Source of the DNA: Siphonodentalium dalli
Lineage: Eukaryota; Mollusca; Scaphopoda; Gadilida; Siphonodentaliidae
NCBI GenBank assembly: GCA_032622095.1
Contig: CP136062.1
Coordinates: forward strand, 34,412,918 to 34,476,917
Length of the DNA stretch: 64,000 nucleotides
Reading direction: 5' to 3'
Shown: one piece after another, positions 45,705 through 55,026 of the stretch
How positions within the stretch are numbered: position 1 is the stretch's first letter
Layout of the letters: every line of letters begins with the position of its first letter
Made by a program: the position numbers and the translations under genes
The notes under the pieces: model-generated
The model's database searches: none
What the model saw: only the letters and a program-made list of their open reading frames with translations
What the model was told of the DNA's origin: nothing

Positions 45705-45718
45705 GTTGCCACGGTAAC
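45705..45718. promoter_or_regulatory. RFX X-box-like palindrome
   Basis: GTTGCCACGGTAAC matches the RFX X-box consensus (GTTGCCATGGTAAC) except for one central base. It lies 12 bp before a plus ATG (45730) and about 94 bp before a minus ATG (45611). Three YY1-like ATGGCGG/ATGGCCGCC motifs follow at about 45730 and 45891-45935. Together this looks like a divergent promoter, possibly of a ciliary gene. Confidence 0.4.
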
Positions 45719-45729
45719 CACCGAAAACC

Positions 45730-45766
45730 ATGGCGGACAAAAATGAGACATTGGCTCTTTGTGGAG
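45730..45766 (+). CDS. Possible first coding exon, plus strand
   Basis: ATG in a good context (AACCATGG) opens MADKNETLALCG and reaches a modest donor GAG|GTGCGA. Without splicing the frame stops after 20 codons. No next exon with matching phase was found. A small acceptor/donor pair at 46006-46047 encloses stops in all frames. Confidence 0.25.
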
Positions 45767-46354
45767 GTGCGATTTTATTGTTTAACAACTAGATATCAAA
45801 CTAGAAGACAAAATATCACTTAAATTATATGTTTAACCAAGTGTGCATGATCACCGTTATTAACATATTGACTTTACCGCCAGTTATGGAAAATGGCGGA
45901 CAAAATGGCCGCCAAAGCTGACAAGATGGTGGCTAAGAGATATCGTTTCGGGTTTTATTTTAATGTTTTCATTGCGGAAATCTTTCGACAAGTATTGTTT
46001 TCACAGAAATGTGACAAGTTTTGAATCATCACTGTTCGGATAAAATAGTAAGTGCATTTTGTAGCTTTCTATGCATAATTAGGGACCCATTTTAGTTATT
46101 TTATATGATAACATATTCGCTCATGAGAACTCCAACTCATGCTCGATAACGAAACATTGTCTCAATATACTACGATATGGCAGTTTATGTGAACACTCAA
46201 ATTTAGTTGTCATCAAATAACTGCTCGATTCTTTTCAATAGAAGGGTTTCCTATAGACGTCATTGTTCTAATGCATATGGTCCATGTCTTCACACATCAC
46301 ATATCAAGTTGTGCCGTCAGTGGCATGTTTCCAGGCTATTAAGGTGATAGTGTA

Positions 46355-46645
46355 GCATTTAATTGACGTATGGCGTTATATATATGGTTGGTGTCACTCT
46401 TCCTGGTAATTGCATATGGAAGAACATCATGTTGCCCAATGTTGATTTGATGTATGGTGCTATGTACGGGGTAATTATTCCTGGCAAGCGCCTAGGAAAG
46501 AAAACGCTTCTCAAATTGTATTTGACATAATTATGGTGTTATACGACTTCGTGGGGAAAGTATTCCAGGCACGCGCATATGAAAGAAAACGCTTCCCAAA
46601 AGTGTATTTGATGTGTGGTGTTATGGATTGGGTAAGTATTCATGG
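46355..46645 (+). repeat. ~90-bp degenerate tandem repeat, about 3.5 copies
   Basis: Units share TATTTGA(T/C)..ATGGTG, TATG/TACG, GGGGTAA.TATTCC, GGCA.GCGC and GAAAGAAAACGCTTC(T/C)CAAA. Divergence between copies is high. The open frame across it at 46533-46739 is explained by the repeat. Confidence 0.6.
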
Positions 46646-47149
46646 AACAATAATGCTGTTCTATTCTTGCGGATTGTGTTGGATTATATGGGGCATGTTG
46701 AGAAGCACATTTGAAGGAATATCCTCTCTAAAAAGGTAATCTACAATCGTCGATAAATGTGACAGACAGCTTTAAGGGCCGTAAAGCAAGCACGGACGAC
46801 ATTAACAATGGCTTTTTGGCTGTCTACTATATGAATTATGCACACACCGAAAATGTTTGCATTCTACTTTTAGCGGTAGCGTTTTACTAATTAGGAGAAT
46901 AATAATAATAGTGGAGAGAAATGTCTAAACAGAAATACATAAGATATGGAAGTATAATTATGTGTGATCGTCATATTACAGAGTTAAACATGAGCTTATT
47001 ATTCATACCGAAGTGCAGAATTTCAGGGGCTTTGTGGATTCTCTCAGAAAAAAAACAACTGTGTTGGGACAAATGCGTCAGCGTAAGCCGTATTTTGACA
47101 TCCACTAAGTGGTTTCATTCGAAATAACGTGTTAAGGACATATGATTGT
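46646..47149. other. No gene supported
   Basis: A weak plus-strand splice pair near 47028-47085 would encode GLCGFSQKKNNCVGTNAS; the acceptor lacks a pyrimidine tract. Nothing else. Confidence 0.3.
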
Positions 47150-47398
47150 CTTGTTCGAGTTCGTGAAACTGATAAGTTAGTACACAGACGCTATGCCAAC
47201 CTGGGACGTGTAGTATTCGAGTAACATCGCCGACAATTTCTAAGAAATCGACCATACCACTCCCTAAAAAACATCGTGTGAACTACACTCAATTGTAAAT
47301 ATTTACAGCACGATTCGAGACGCAACTATCGGCGATAAACTCACACAAATTATTTCGACATTGAGATTCATTGAATTTAATTAATATAAAAGAATGGA
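47150..47398 (-). repeat. ~350-bp dispersed repeat, copy 2 (reverse, shortened)
   Basis: Reverse complement matches 43690-43950 and 59930-60170: ACTCGAACAAGA end, TATGCCAACCTGG, ATCGACCATACCACTCC, CAATTGTAAATATTTAC. The part carrying GTGAAACACTCC is missing. Confidence 0.75.
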
Positions 47399-50335
47399 AG
47401 TGTGTGTTGTCATGTCAATTTGGATTAATATTCATAGAAATAACAACTTTGAGTACGAATATTCTCCATTTATATTTTATCACAAAACCGGAGGATTTCA
47501 CATAACTTTAAACCACTTTTTAACATATATAATTCAAACATATCTATCATGTGGTGAGAGAAAACAGGCGTTTAAATATTACTGAACCATTCATTGGTTA
47601 TAAAGTATAACGATTTGTTTCTCTTCAAATTGATAGCTGAAATTGAGAATTGTTCGAAAATTCACGAAATTCTCACAAACTACTCGCTTCGATTACAGGG
47701 CGTAGGATAACAATGATATCAGGATCCTCCATCCGATTTCGCACCAAGCTAATCAAACTTACATAAGTCAGTTCTCTGCCAATTTATCCGGGCAACTAAA
47801 ACTGACAATTGTTCCCAATCGCTCGATTTGCACGCTGGTGTAATCAATCCAGTGCATATAGTCCCGAGGGTAAATAGTTCCGAGGGTAAATATGCCTGAG
47901 GTAACAACAGATCATTGTTAGGGGACATAGGCTTGTGCCAGGAACCCACGAGGTAACAACAGCAGAGAGCATGGGTGTGTTTGTCTCTCGAACCATGATG
48001 CGACATTGTACACGGCCGCACTGATCACGGAAGGTCATTATAGGAAGAGAGCTAATTAATAACATTCCAGTCTTGGTTATAAATGAGATGCCAGTGGGTT
48101 ATATCCCGCAAAGATGGGTCTTCGCATGGCTAATGTGGTCCAATCAGAGTAACAGATAACTATCGGGCATGCTGTTTGCTGTGGGTAGTATTTGTGATTT
48201 CATAGTTATGAGCACATACCCCATCCGCAACATGATATTTGCATAGTTACATGTCAATATGATACTTCATCGACTTATTCTTTTAGCTAAAGACAGAGTT
48301 TACCACCGTTGCGTTATTTGTCTGGAGTTCGAAAGTAAAATTGCCATATGTTCCATTGTTCTTAATTTCAATTTGATGCGAATATCATAAATCGGCTTAT
48401 TATTTACACGATGATTTATTGTGGCTTCAGTCAGTGTTCTGTTGTGCAAATGGTATTAACATTTTATACTACAACAGGCAATCCCCTTGTTTGTTGGAAA
48501 TGCCCGTTCTAGTTCGCATGACCACGAAACGACCCTCTATTTAATAATGCTATAACCTCATTGTATAAACTATAGTAATATTGGTATCACCGTACTGACG
48601 CACCATTATATTTTACATCAAATTAGTCAAAATACCCTATAATCCAATTTTCCGCTTGGTAGACGAATTAGCCATTGCAATGACATACAATATAATATTA
48701 TCCATCATTACCTGGTATGTGGGATGCAAAAATCTCAACCGACCAGTTGAATGCATATATCCATTTCCATTATCGTCCACGAAATAGTGTTGGCTCTTAA
48801 ATAAGTATGTAACTCAGCCACATGTGTCGTGAGTACATAATAGTAGTAGGCTGTTTCGATCAAAATATTATCACATTTTAGTTTCCGTCTAATTGCAACA
48901 AATAGCTCCATTATGAACAAAACCGATCAAGTTACGAACTTAGAATAATTCACAAGTCAGTATCTCTATGAGTGAATTATAAAGTCGAAAATGTATGAGT
49001 GAATTATACAAGTCGGCATCTCTATGTGTGAACTCTTGTTTTCACTGTGCCAAGGGGCGTAGTTTTGTTGTCTGTCAAGGATTAGTTTATACAAATCAAT
49101 TGTGCGTTGGAAATTACCGACCCTTCTGGTCGGATTCCTGATGTCAAGTTGCATCTTTGGTTTGTTAAACGCGATCTGAAAATGGAATATTTATGAATAT
49201 AACAGTGTATTTTCAGGAGTGACTTGTTTTCATTCGTGAATTTTGACGCGTCGGCCTAAATCGGGGTCAACATAATTTAGGGAGCGTTTCGTATACACTA
49301 ATCGGACTGAGTAATTGTTATTACGGAACGGAGAGGATGGAGGAATTGGTGATAAAGTACCAATTCAAAAATGGTTTATAAATAAGCAAACACACATACA
49401 CACTTTTTCAGGATGTGATATAGTATATGTGTTTTCTTGGAGGGGTAAGCCAGCCTGTGGCACATGGTCAATGAATCAATATATCACCGAGACATTCAAG
49501 AATTGATTGTTGGTCCTTACCCGACAAAGGTTGATTCATTGGATAAAGAAAAAATGCTGTACGGCTGTGTGACAAGTCCAGTGAATCGACAACTGTAAAC
49601 GAGACACGGCGTCGTTTATATGATAAAAAAGCCGGCATTTATGAGCATACCTTCCACAAATAATGATTTAGCAAATTACATAACGAGATATGTGTATCAA
49701 GCAGGTCACTGCTTGTATCGTATTGATGCGGGATATGGCGCAGCGGAGACAGAATGTTTGGGATTGGCAAAGAATCCCGAGGGAAGTTGGAGTTGATATG
49801 GACCGATGTTCCTGAAGCGTCCAAAGTTTGCCGAGAACTATTACGACGTGATTGCAAAAAAGGGTGCAAAAAGCAATTGTAAATACTCTAGTGCATCACT
49901 AAGCTGCATTGCTCTATGCAGTTGCGAGAGGCCGATGGATATAAGTGTTGCCTACAAACAGGCATGATAAAAATGCAAACATTTTCAGCGCTATGGGGCG
50001 TTCATCATCATAAAAAAACTGTTCATGGCAATTTATACTGGATGGAACACTTAAATATGTTATATAAACAATTATCTGCCAAATCATCTGAGTGGGGTGG
50101 AGTCGAGAAGGCAAACAAAATCAGCGTGAATTTTAAATTAAATTTGTAGTTTCATTTATAATTAAAATTGCAATTGTCAGTTCATCTGTACTGGCAGCAG
50201 AGTGTGACAAAACCCATCAAATGTGCAGGAACTCATATGAAATTGTAAGGACACCCACAGGTTAATTTCAAAGCACAGGGAAAGAGTAACATCAAGAAAC
50301 TGTATACAAGCCTGAGTTTTGTGTGCCTGCCATGG
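47399..50335. other. No gene supported
   Basis: Largely unique. At 47750-48065 overlapping minus frames surround TTACCCTCGG and GTTGTTACCTC duplications and a donor-like GTAAGTTTG, but no frame is preferred. A short duplication GTGAATTATA(A/C)A(A/G)GTCG lies near 48972-49016. Frames at 48966-49154 and 49639-49869 are of chance length. Confidence 0.35.
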
Positions 50336-50714
50336 GCTAGCATCACTAAATTCACCCTCTGGGGACCTCATTCTGCTTAGGCCTCATCTTCTCTGGAAAG
50401 TTTCCTTATTATAAAATTTCTATGGAAACTTCTTCACATAGATTCTATTTATTTTTTATTTTAGTTTCTCTATATCCCCAATTTGGCAGCCAACACATTG
50501 GATAATCGAGGTTCCCAATGGGTGTACATCACAATATTCACCATTTGGGAACTTCAATCTAAGTTTAAGTTTCTATAGATATTTGATAATAGAGAAATTT
50601 CCAGAGAAGATGAGGCCTAAGTAGAATGAGGTCCACAGAGGGTGAATTTGGTGATGCTATCCCACTATGCAGGATAGCGTCAATAAATTCACCATCTGGG
50701 GACTTCATTCTGAC
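50336..50714. mobile_element. ~330-bp MITE with ~70-bp terminal inverted repeats plus a partial third copy
   Basis: GCTAGCATCACTAAATTCACC, CTCATTCTGCTTAGGCCTCA and CTTCTCTGGAAA at 50336-50405 mirror 50593-50662. A further forward piece of the same end (ATAAATTCACCATCTGGGGA) follows at 50680-50712. No coding capacity. Confidence 0.8.
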
Positions 50715-51231
50715 AATGACAGACACACTATACTCATGCTTGCAAGGAAACAGGAAACAGTTTTCTTGGATCTATTAAATAAAAGTTGATTTATTACGAA
50801 GACTGCATAGATGACTATCCATTATTGAATGACACATTTTAGAATAGCAGAAGGTGTGTCTTCGATTTTTTATTGGAGAGACGAAATACAACGACCTGTT
50901 GCACGATTGATTCTTATAATCTATTAAAAGGCAAATGTCACTGTACTTGTATTATAATTGTTCATATTATATCACACAAGAGATCTCAACGACGAACTGT
51001 TTGCAAAATTGCCAGCGCATGATCGTATCACTAATTGGAATGAATAAGTATTGTATCAGTTATATCTAAACAGTATTTACTTTTTAAATGTGACTGGCGA
51101 GTCCAGTTATGGAATACCTATGATCATGGTTGCATACAGAACATAATTTCCCTTGCTTAGTGCACATTTAAGCAATTCCTATCTGACCTATCATTCGCAG
51201 CAACTGCCTCGTAATAGAAACATGCTCTTAC
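50715..51231. other. No feature recognised
   Basis: Unique AT-rich sequence. Confidence 0.35.
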
Positions 51232-51473
51232 CTGTATTTTGAAGAACTATATTTAATACAAAAATACTCATACTTCGGTAATACGTGTACATTGCGCGCA
51301 TGAGCCAATGTGAATGGCAGCTTGTCAAATTTTGACGTACGTATTATTATAGCTGCACAAACGTAATCGGGTAACTCCGTAGCAAAGGTTGCCAATGTGC
51401 TTTTGATGCTAGACAAAAGGTCAAAAATCATGCACACACCGTCGCTAAAACAATACGATGATATATAGTTGAC
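51232..51473 (-). CDS. Possible internal exon of an unrecognised minus-strand gene (80 codons)
   Basis: Acceptor TCTCACAATCTTGCAG and donor CAG|GTAAGAGC enclose a 242-bp open frame, phase 0 to 2. It starts VNYISSYCFSDGVCMIFDLL, contains ELPDYVCAAIIIRTSKFDKL and ends YFCIKYSSSKY. Four cysteines and alternating hydrophobics could fit a secreted beta-rich domain; I recognise no family. Its phases do not fit between the neighbouring exons 52947-53069 and 27961-28025, so it belongs to another gene, another isoform, or is chance. Confidence 0.4.
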
Positions 51474-51744
51474 CTGCAAGATTGTGAGAATCAACTTTCC
51501 TACAATTATATATCAAAGAAATGCTTCCTTGTGCCATACACTATAATAATACAAAGAATACAACTCATACGTATACACTACTGGGTGTTTTCGGCATTAT
51601 ATTTTATATATTATATATATGCTGTCATCAAAAAAGTTATATATATTCAGAGTGATTTATCATTGCTTATAATTTCTTGTCATATTCCATTGATAAAAAA
51701 TGTACACACATTGCAGTAAATATTGACACCTATAAATAGATAGA

Positions 51745-51850
51745 ACGACACAAGTGAGTGAACTGGTTAACGCTATTGCACGAGTTTGTTGTGACGCGAT
51801 AGGTAAAACGAGAACCGGGGGTTCGAGTTTTACCTCGCGGCACGACAAAC
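51745..51850 (+). mobile_element. tRNA-like SINE head
   Basis: GTGAACTGGTTAACGC (A-box-like) and GGGGGTTCGAGTTTTACC (B-box-like) are about 60 nt apart. The insert resembles a long-variable-arm (Ser/Leu type) tRNA, but the stems do not close well. No tail was identified. Confidence 0.4.
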
Positions 51851-52388
51851 GAGTGCAACAACGTTAATATGTTCGCACAACTGTGTTGTTCTATGTTTAT
51901 TGCACACTCTGAAGATTGCAGCTTGTAACATAGTAACATTTAGGTCGATATTGTTGTATTTAATTGAACAAACGTGTGCTTAATGTAGACTATATACCAT
52001 AATTTAGCGAAGATATCTTCTGTTAAAGTTGACGTCGCCAGTGACGTTGTTGACGTAATATGTTTGTATTGTTCAAGAACAATGTACATTTTTTTATTGA
52101 ACGTTTCAATTCTTCTGTATTTTGCTGTATTTCGCACAAATAAGCCATTGGGTGTGCAATTATAAACCTATCATAATGACTTTCTAATAAATGGCCGTCA
52201 TTTATCCGACATTCTGAATCGACCCAACTATAACGGACACACGAGTCAACGGTTATATAGCCTGATACCTTTTCAACACAAATATATACAGAAAGCATAG
52301 CTATTTGAGCAGTTACTGAGAACTAACTATGCACATATAATGGCTGTCGTGTAAAGAACGGCGAGTTTGTTTTTTGTTTTGTCAAAAC
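51851..52388. other. No gene supported
   Basis: Unique sequence; open frames are of chance length. Confidence 0.3.
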
Positions 52389-52404
52389 GGTTGCCATGGC
52401 AACC
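52389..52404. promoter_or_regulatory. Perfect palindromic RFX X-box
   Basis: GGTTGCCATGGCAACC is a 16-bp perfect palindrome containing the canonical X-box GTTGCCATGGCAAC. It lies about 210 bp upstream of the ATG of the candidate exon 52613-52694. RFX sites drive ciliary and other genes; function here is inferred. Confidence 0.4.
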
Positions 52405-52612
52405 ATGGACATATTCCAGCTTGGCATGGTATCCAAAATGTCTTATCTTTATATATAGTACATGCATACACAGTTTGGTGCTTTTACCATAAAATGCACG
52501 ATGGTGGCATCTATCCGCCCTACTATTATTGATCTTTCTCAAGTGCAAAATTGAGAAAGATCCCTAGAAGAATTTGAAGATTGTAATTTCACGTCAACAA
52601 AGGCGTTATGAC

Positions 52613-52694
52613 ATGCTTCAATTCGTTAGTGGATTCCTTATTCTTGGCGACATTATGGCCGGTGGTGCTATCCAAGTGATAGGAATAACACAAG
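52613..52694 (+). CDS. Possible first coding exon with signal-peptide-like start
   Basis: ATG at 52613 opens MLQFVSGFLILGDIMAGGAI and continues to a strong donor CAAG|GTAAAG (27 codons plus one base). The hydrophobic start could be a signal peptide; a second ATG in good context lies 15 codons on. No next exon was found. It lies on the strand opposite to the nearby cysteine-rich exon, so at most one of the two models may be active here unless the genes overlap. Confidence 0.25.
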
Positions 52695-52946
52695 GTAAAG
52701 CTCCATCCACTCTACCAGGCACGAAGTACGCCCAATAACTGACATTCATCAGATTTTAAATCAATGGCTTTATGGTCACAACTGAAAGCTAGAACATACA
52801 CCATTTACGTATCTGGAAACGCATGCCGTAATTATCATATTCCACAGAGGCTTATACTGGTGGATCCGGGGTGATAATTGATATAGCTTTATCCACTCAA
52901 CCGTGTACTCTTTTAATTCAAATACATGTTAGAACATGAAGCTTAC

Positions 52947-53069
52947 CTGGTGCACACAGCCCTGGTGATGCAGACGGTAAGTGGTGTGCTCTGCATATGC
53001 AAGTTCCTTGATCACAGACAACATTGTCAGCACCACACGTCAGATAGCAGGGATCCCCGAGGACTTTCG
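52947..53069 (-). CDS. Six-cysteine EGF/EB-like exon of the ILEI-like gene (41 codons)
   Basis: Acceptor CATGTTTACAG and donor CCAG|GTAAGCTT bound 123 bp in phase 1 to 1, the usual phase for extracellular modules. The peptide begins AKVLGDPCYLTCGADNVVC and ends GLCAP. Cysteine spacing is C-x3-C-x6-C-x4-C-x1-C-x12-C, as in EGF-like/EB modules (VCDQGTCIC core). Its phases join exon 60847-60922 upstream and 27961-28025 downstream without a shift. The protein is therefore probably secreted or membrane-bound. Confidence 0.7.
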
Positions 53070-53235
53070 CTGTAAACATGATTATAGTATTGTTTGTTAT
53101 CTTAGTCGAATAGCAATATAGACCTTTCGCAAATTCACGATTACTATAACGGATATGGACACTACCCTGCCAGTATGCGGCCAAAAATTCGATCTTCCGT
53201 ACGGGGGTTATTATGTGAGATGAAATATACCCCAC

Positions 53236-53341
53236 GCAGTTTAGTTATGTGCAGATGTGTCAAGGGTGTGCCACCGGTCCGGCTTGAGTACGCTCGGACA
53301 TTATCCGTGTGGTTTATAACACACGGATAAGAACATGTGAT
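53236..53341 (-). CDS. Possible extracellular exon, minus strand
   Basis: Strong acceptor GTGTGTCTCTTTCAG followed by an open phase-0 frame, ITCSYPCVINHTDNVRAYSS continuing to THLHITKL. A donor is doubtful: GTGGGG at 53230-53235 gives phase 1 (fits exon 52947-53069), and GTATAT three bases further gives phase 0. Its phase-0 entry does not fit exon 60847-60922, so an unseen exon would have to intervene. Family unknown. Confidence 0.35.
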
Positions 53342-53520
53342 CTGAAAGAGACACACATTACTTTTTCCATCAACTATATGTGTAATTGAATATATATGGT
53401 GGGGCATATAACGTCTCACAAGTTAACCATCATATTTATGTAAGTTGTGATGGTGTCTACCTTACTATCATACCCGTAATCGTAATAGTGATTTTACGAA
53501 CGGTCTCTAATTACATGATC

Positions 53521-53832
53521 GGTGGGCGGGGGCTTGGTGGCTCAATCGGGTTTATGGGTACAACTCCAAGCCGTTTTGCCCTCCAGCGCTGGCGATACGG
53601 GTTGAAATCCATATGTTTCCTTCGTGGACTTTGTAACTCGGGATCGTTATCTGGTGGAGTTGCCACTTACTCGCGGATGGTTTGCCGCACATGGTCGACG
53701 AGCTTATCAGCCATTGAATTCAACGTTAGATTAGCCTAGCCTAAGTGTGCGGAATTCCTCCACCACTAAAACCGACGAATGTCGTGATATGGCCTTAGTT
53801 GCTGAAAGCGACATTAACAAACCCAATCAATC
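53521..53832 (+). mobile_element. Complete tRNA-derived SINE with 12-bp target duplication
   Basis: The head has GGTGGCTCAATCGGG (A box) and GGGTTGAAATCC (B box). The body ends in GCGACATTAACAAACCCAATC and an ATCA-rich tail. The flanks AATTACATGATC (53509-53520) and AATTATATGATC (53833-53844) differ by one base. Length about 312 bp. The tail resembles that of 61405-61575, so both belong to one family. Confidence 0.85.
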
Positions 53833-53844
53833 AATTATATGATC

Positions 53845-54820
53845 ATTCGAATTTCTTCTCGATGTTGTTCGTCGCATTGAACATAAAGACCACCGATCCC
53901 GGGATCTACATGTGTTTGGCAAAACAATCCGACATTAAACGTGCTAAAACGAGAGTCAAGAACCCCTGTTTTTTCTTCATAAATTACACGTGCGAGAAAG
54001 AATATCGCTAACAGATTTCAAAATTCCGTGTACCTTTAACTATTCATGACACGTCCTCGCTGGGGACATCGGGTATGGGCTGTACATTTCCTGAAAATTA
54101 GCGAAACGGTGGAAGCCGTTGCCCCACATAATTGATTTACAAAAAAACTTGTTGTGATATTGTGTGATACTTTTGATACACTTACTGTTGTCGCTCATCG
54201 GAAACCGATGACACTTATCAACCGGAGTGTGACATGTCAGCCAAAATAATAGAACTAAGTTATAGAACTTAATGTGGAAAAGCCCCAGTAATTGACAATG
54301 TAATTCGTGAGTGTTAAATCAATATTCCCGAATTCACAAAACACGGAATTGAAGCTATTTAACATGTTGCTGAAAACTGGACGTGCCTCAAATAAACAGA
54401 GTATTGGAGTAAATAAACATATTTATTACATGATTCTACTCTTATTCCATTATATAAACCCATTCTATAAATTGTGATATTAAACATTCGTTTAATAACA
54501 GGAAATAGTGCCAGGTGACCTTTGACTTCCGGTTTGTGGTCTGTTAACATTCCATAAGCTACGTCTCAAAATACTATAGCTTCCAATATTTTTCCAACAA
54601 ACTATTATGAATGAAGAGTTTGAAAAATTAAATTATTAAATATACGCCAATATATGCGCCAAAGAGTCTTTATTTATCTAGGACTAATTCTTTACGCGGC
54701 AAACAACGAATAGTTACGTGAAACGTCATCGCATATCTTATAGAAGCCGATGTTAGTTACGCGTCCCATTTGTTGATTTAAGTATATTTTGTCGATGTTT
54801 TGGATCATGTGATAAATATA
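53845..54820. other. No gene supported
   Basis: A minus-strand donor ACAACA|GTAAGTG at 54185 follows ATGAGCGAC, which could be the end of a first exon (MSDN), but too little is visible. The rest is unique and AT-rich. Confidence 0.3.
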
Positions 54821-54965
54821 ATCTACAACTCGTCACCAGTTTATAGCGGAAATTACAAAACTCGTCCAGTAAATTAGGTCTGAACCTCGCCAAAGGCTCG
54901 GCCCAGACATAATTTATTGGACTCGTTTTGTAAATTCCGCTATAAACTGGGGACGAGTTGTAGAT
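54821..54965. repeat. 145-bp palindrome (arms ~71 bp)
   Basis: ATCTACAACTCGTC, CCAGTTTATAGCGGAA and AACTCGTCCAGTAAATTA are mirrored in the right half around AAA near 54892, with a few mismatches. Hairpin MITE type. Confidence 0.85.
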
Positions 54966-55026
54966 CCTCTCTATATATATACAAATCTGGAGATGCCTCA
55001 CAATGTACACGTAACACCTATAGATG

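Noticed and set aside
47029-47085. Plus-strand segment encoding GLCGFSQKKNNCVGTNAS between AG and GTAAGC
   Set aside because: The acceptor lacks a pyrimidine tract, the frame is short and no partner exon was seen.
47749-48065. Overlapping minus frames with a GTAAGT donor
   Set aside because: All three phases are partly open and short internal duplications (TTACCCTCGG, GTTGTTACCTC) point to a repeat rather than an exon.
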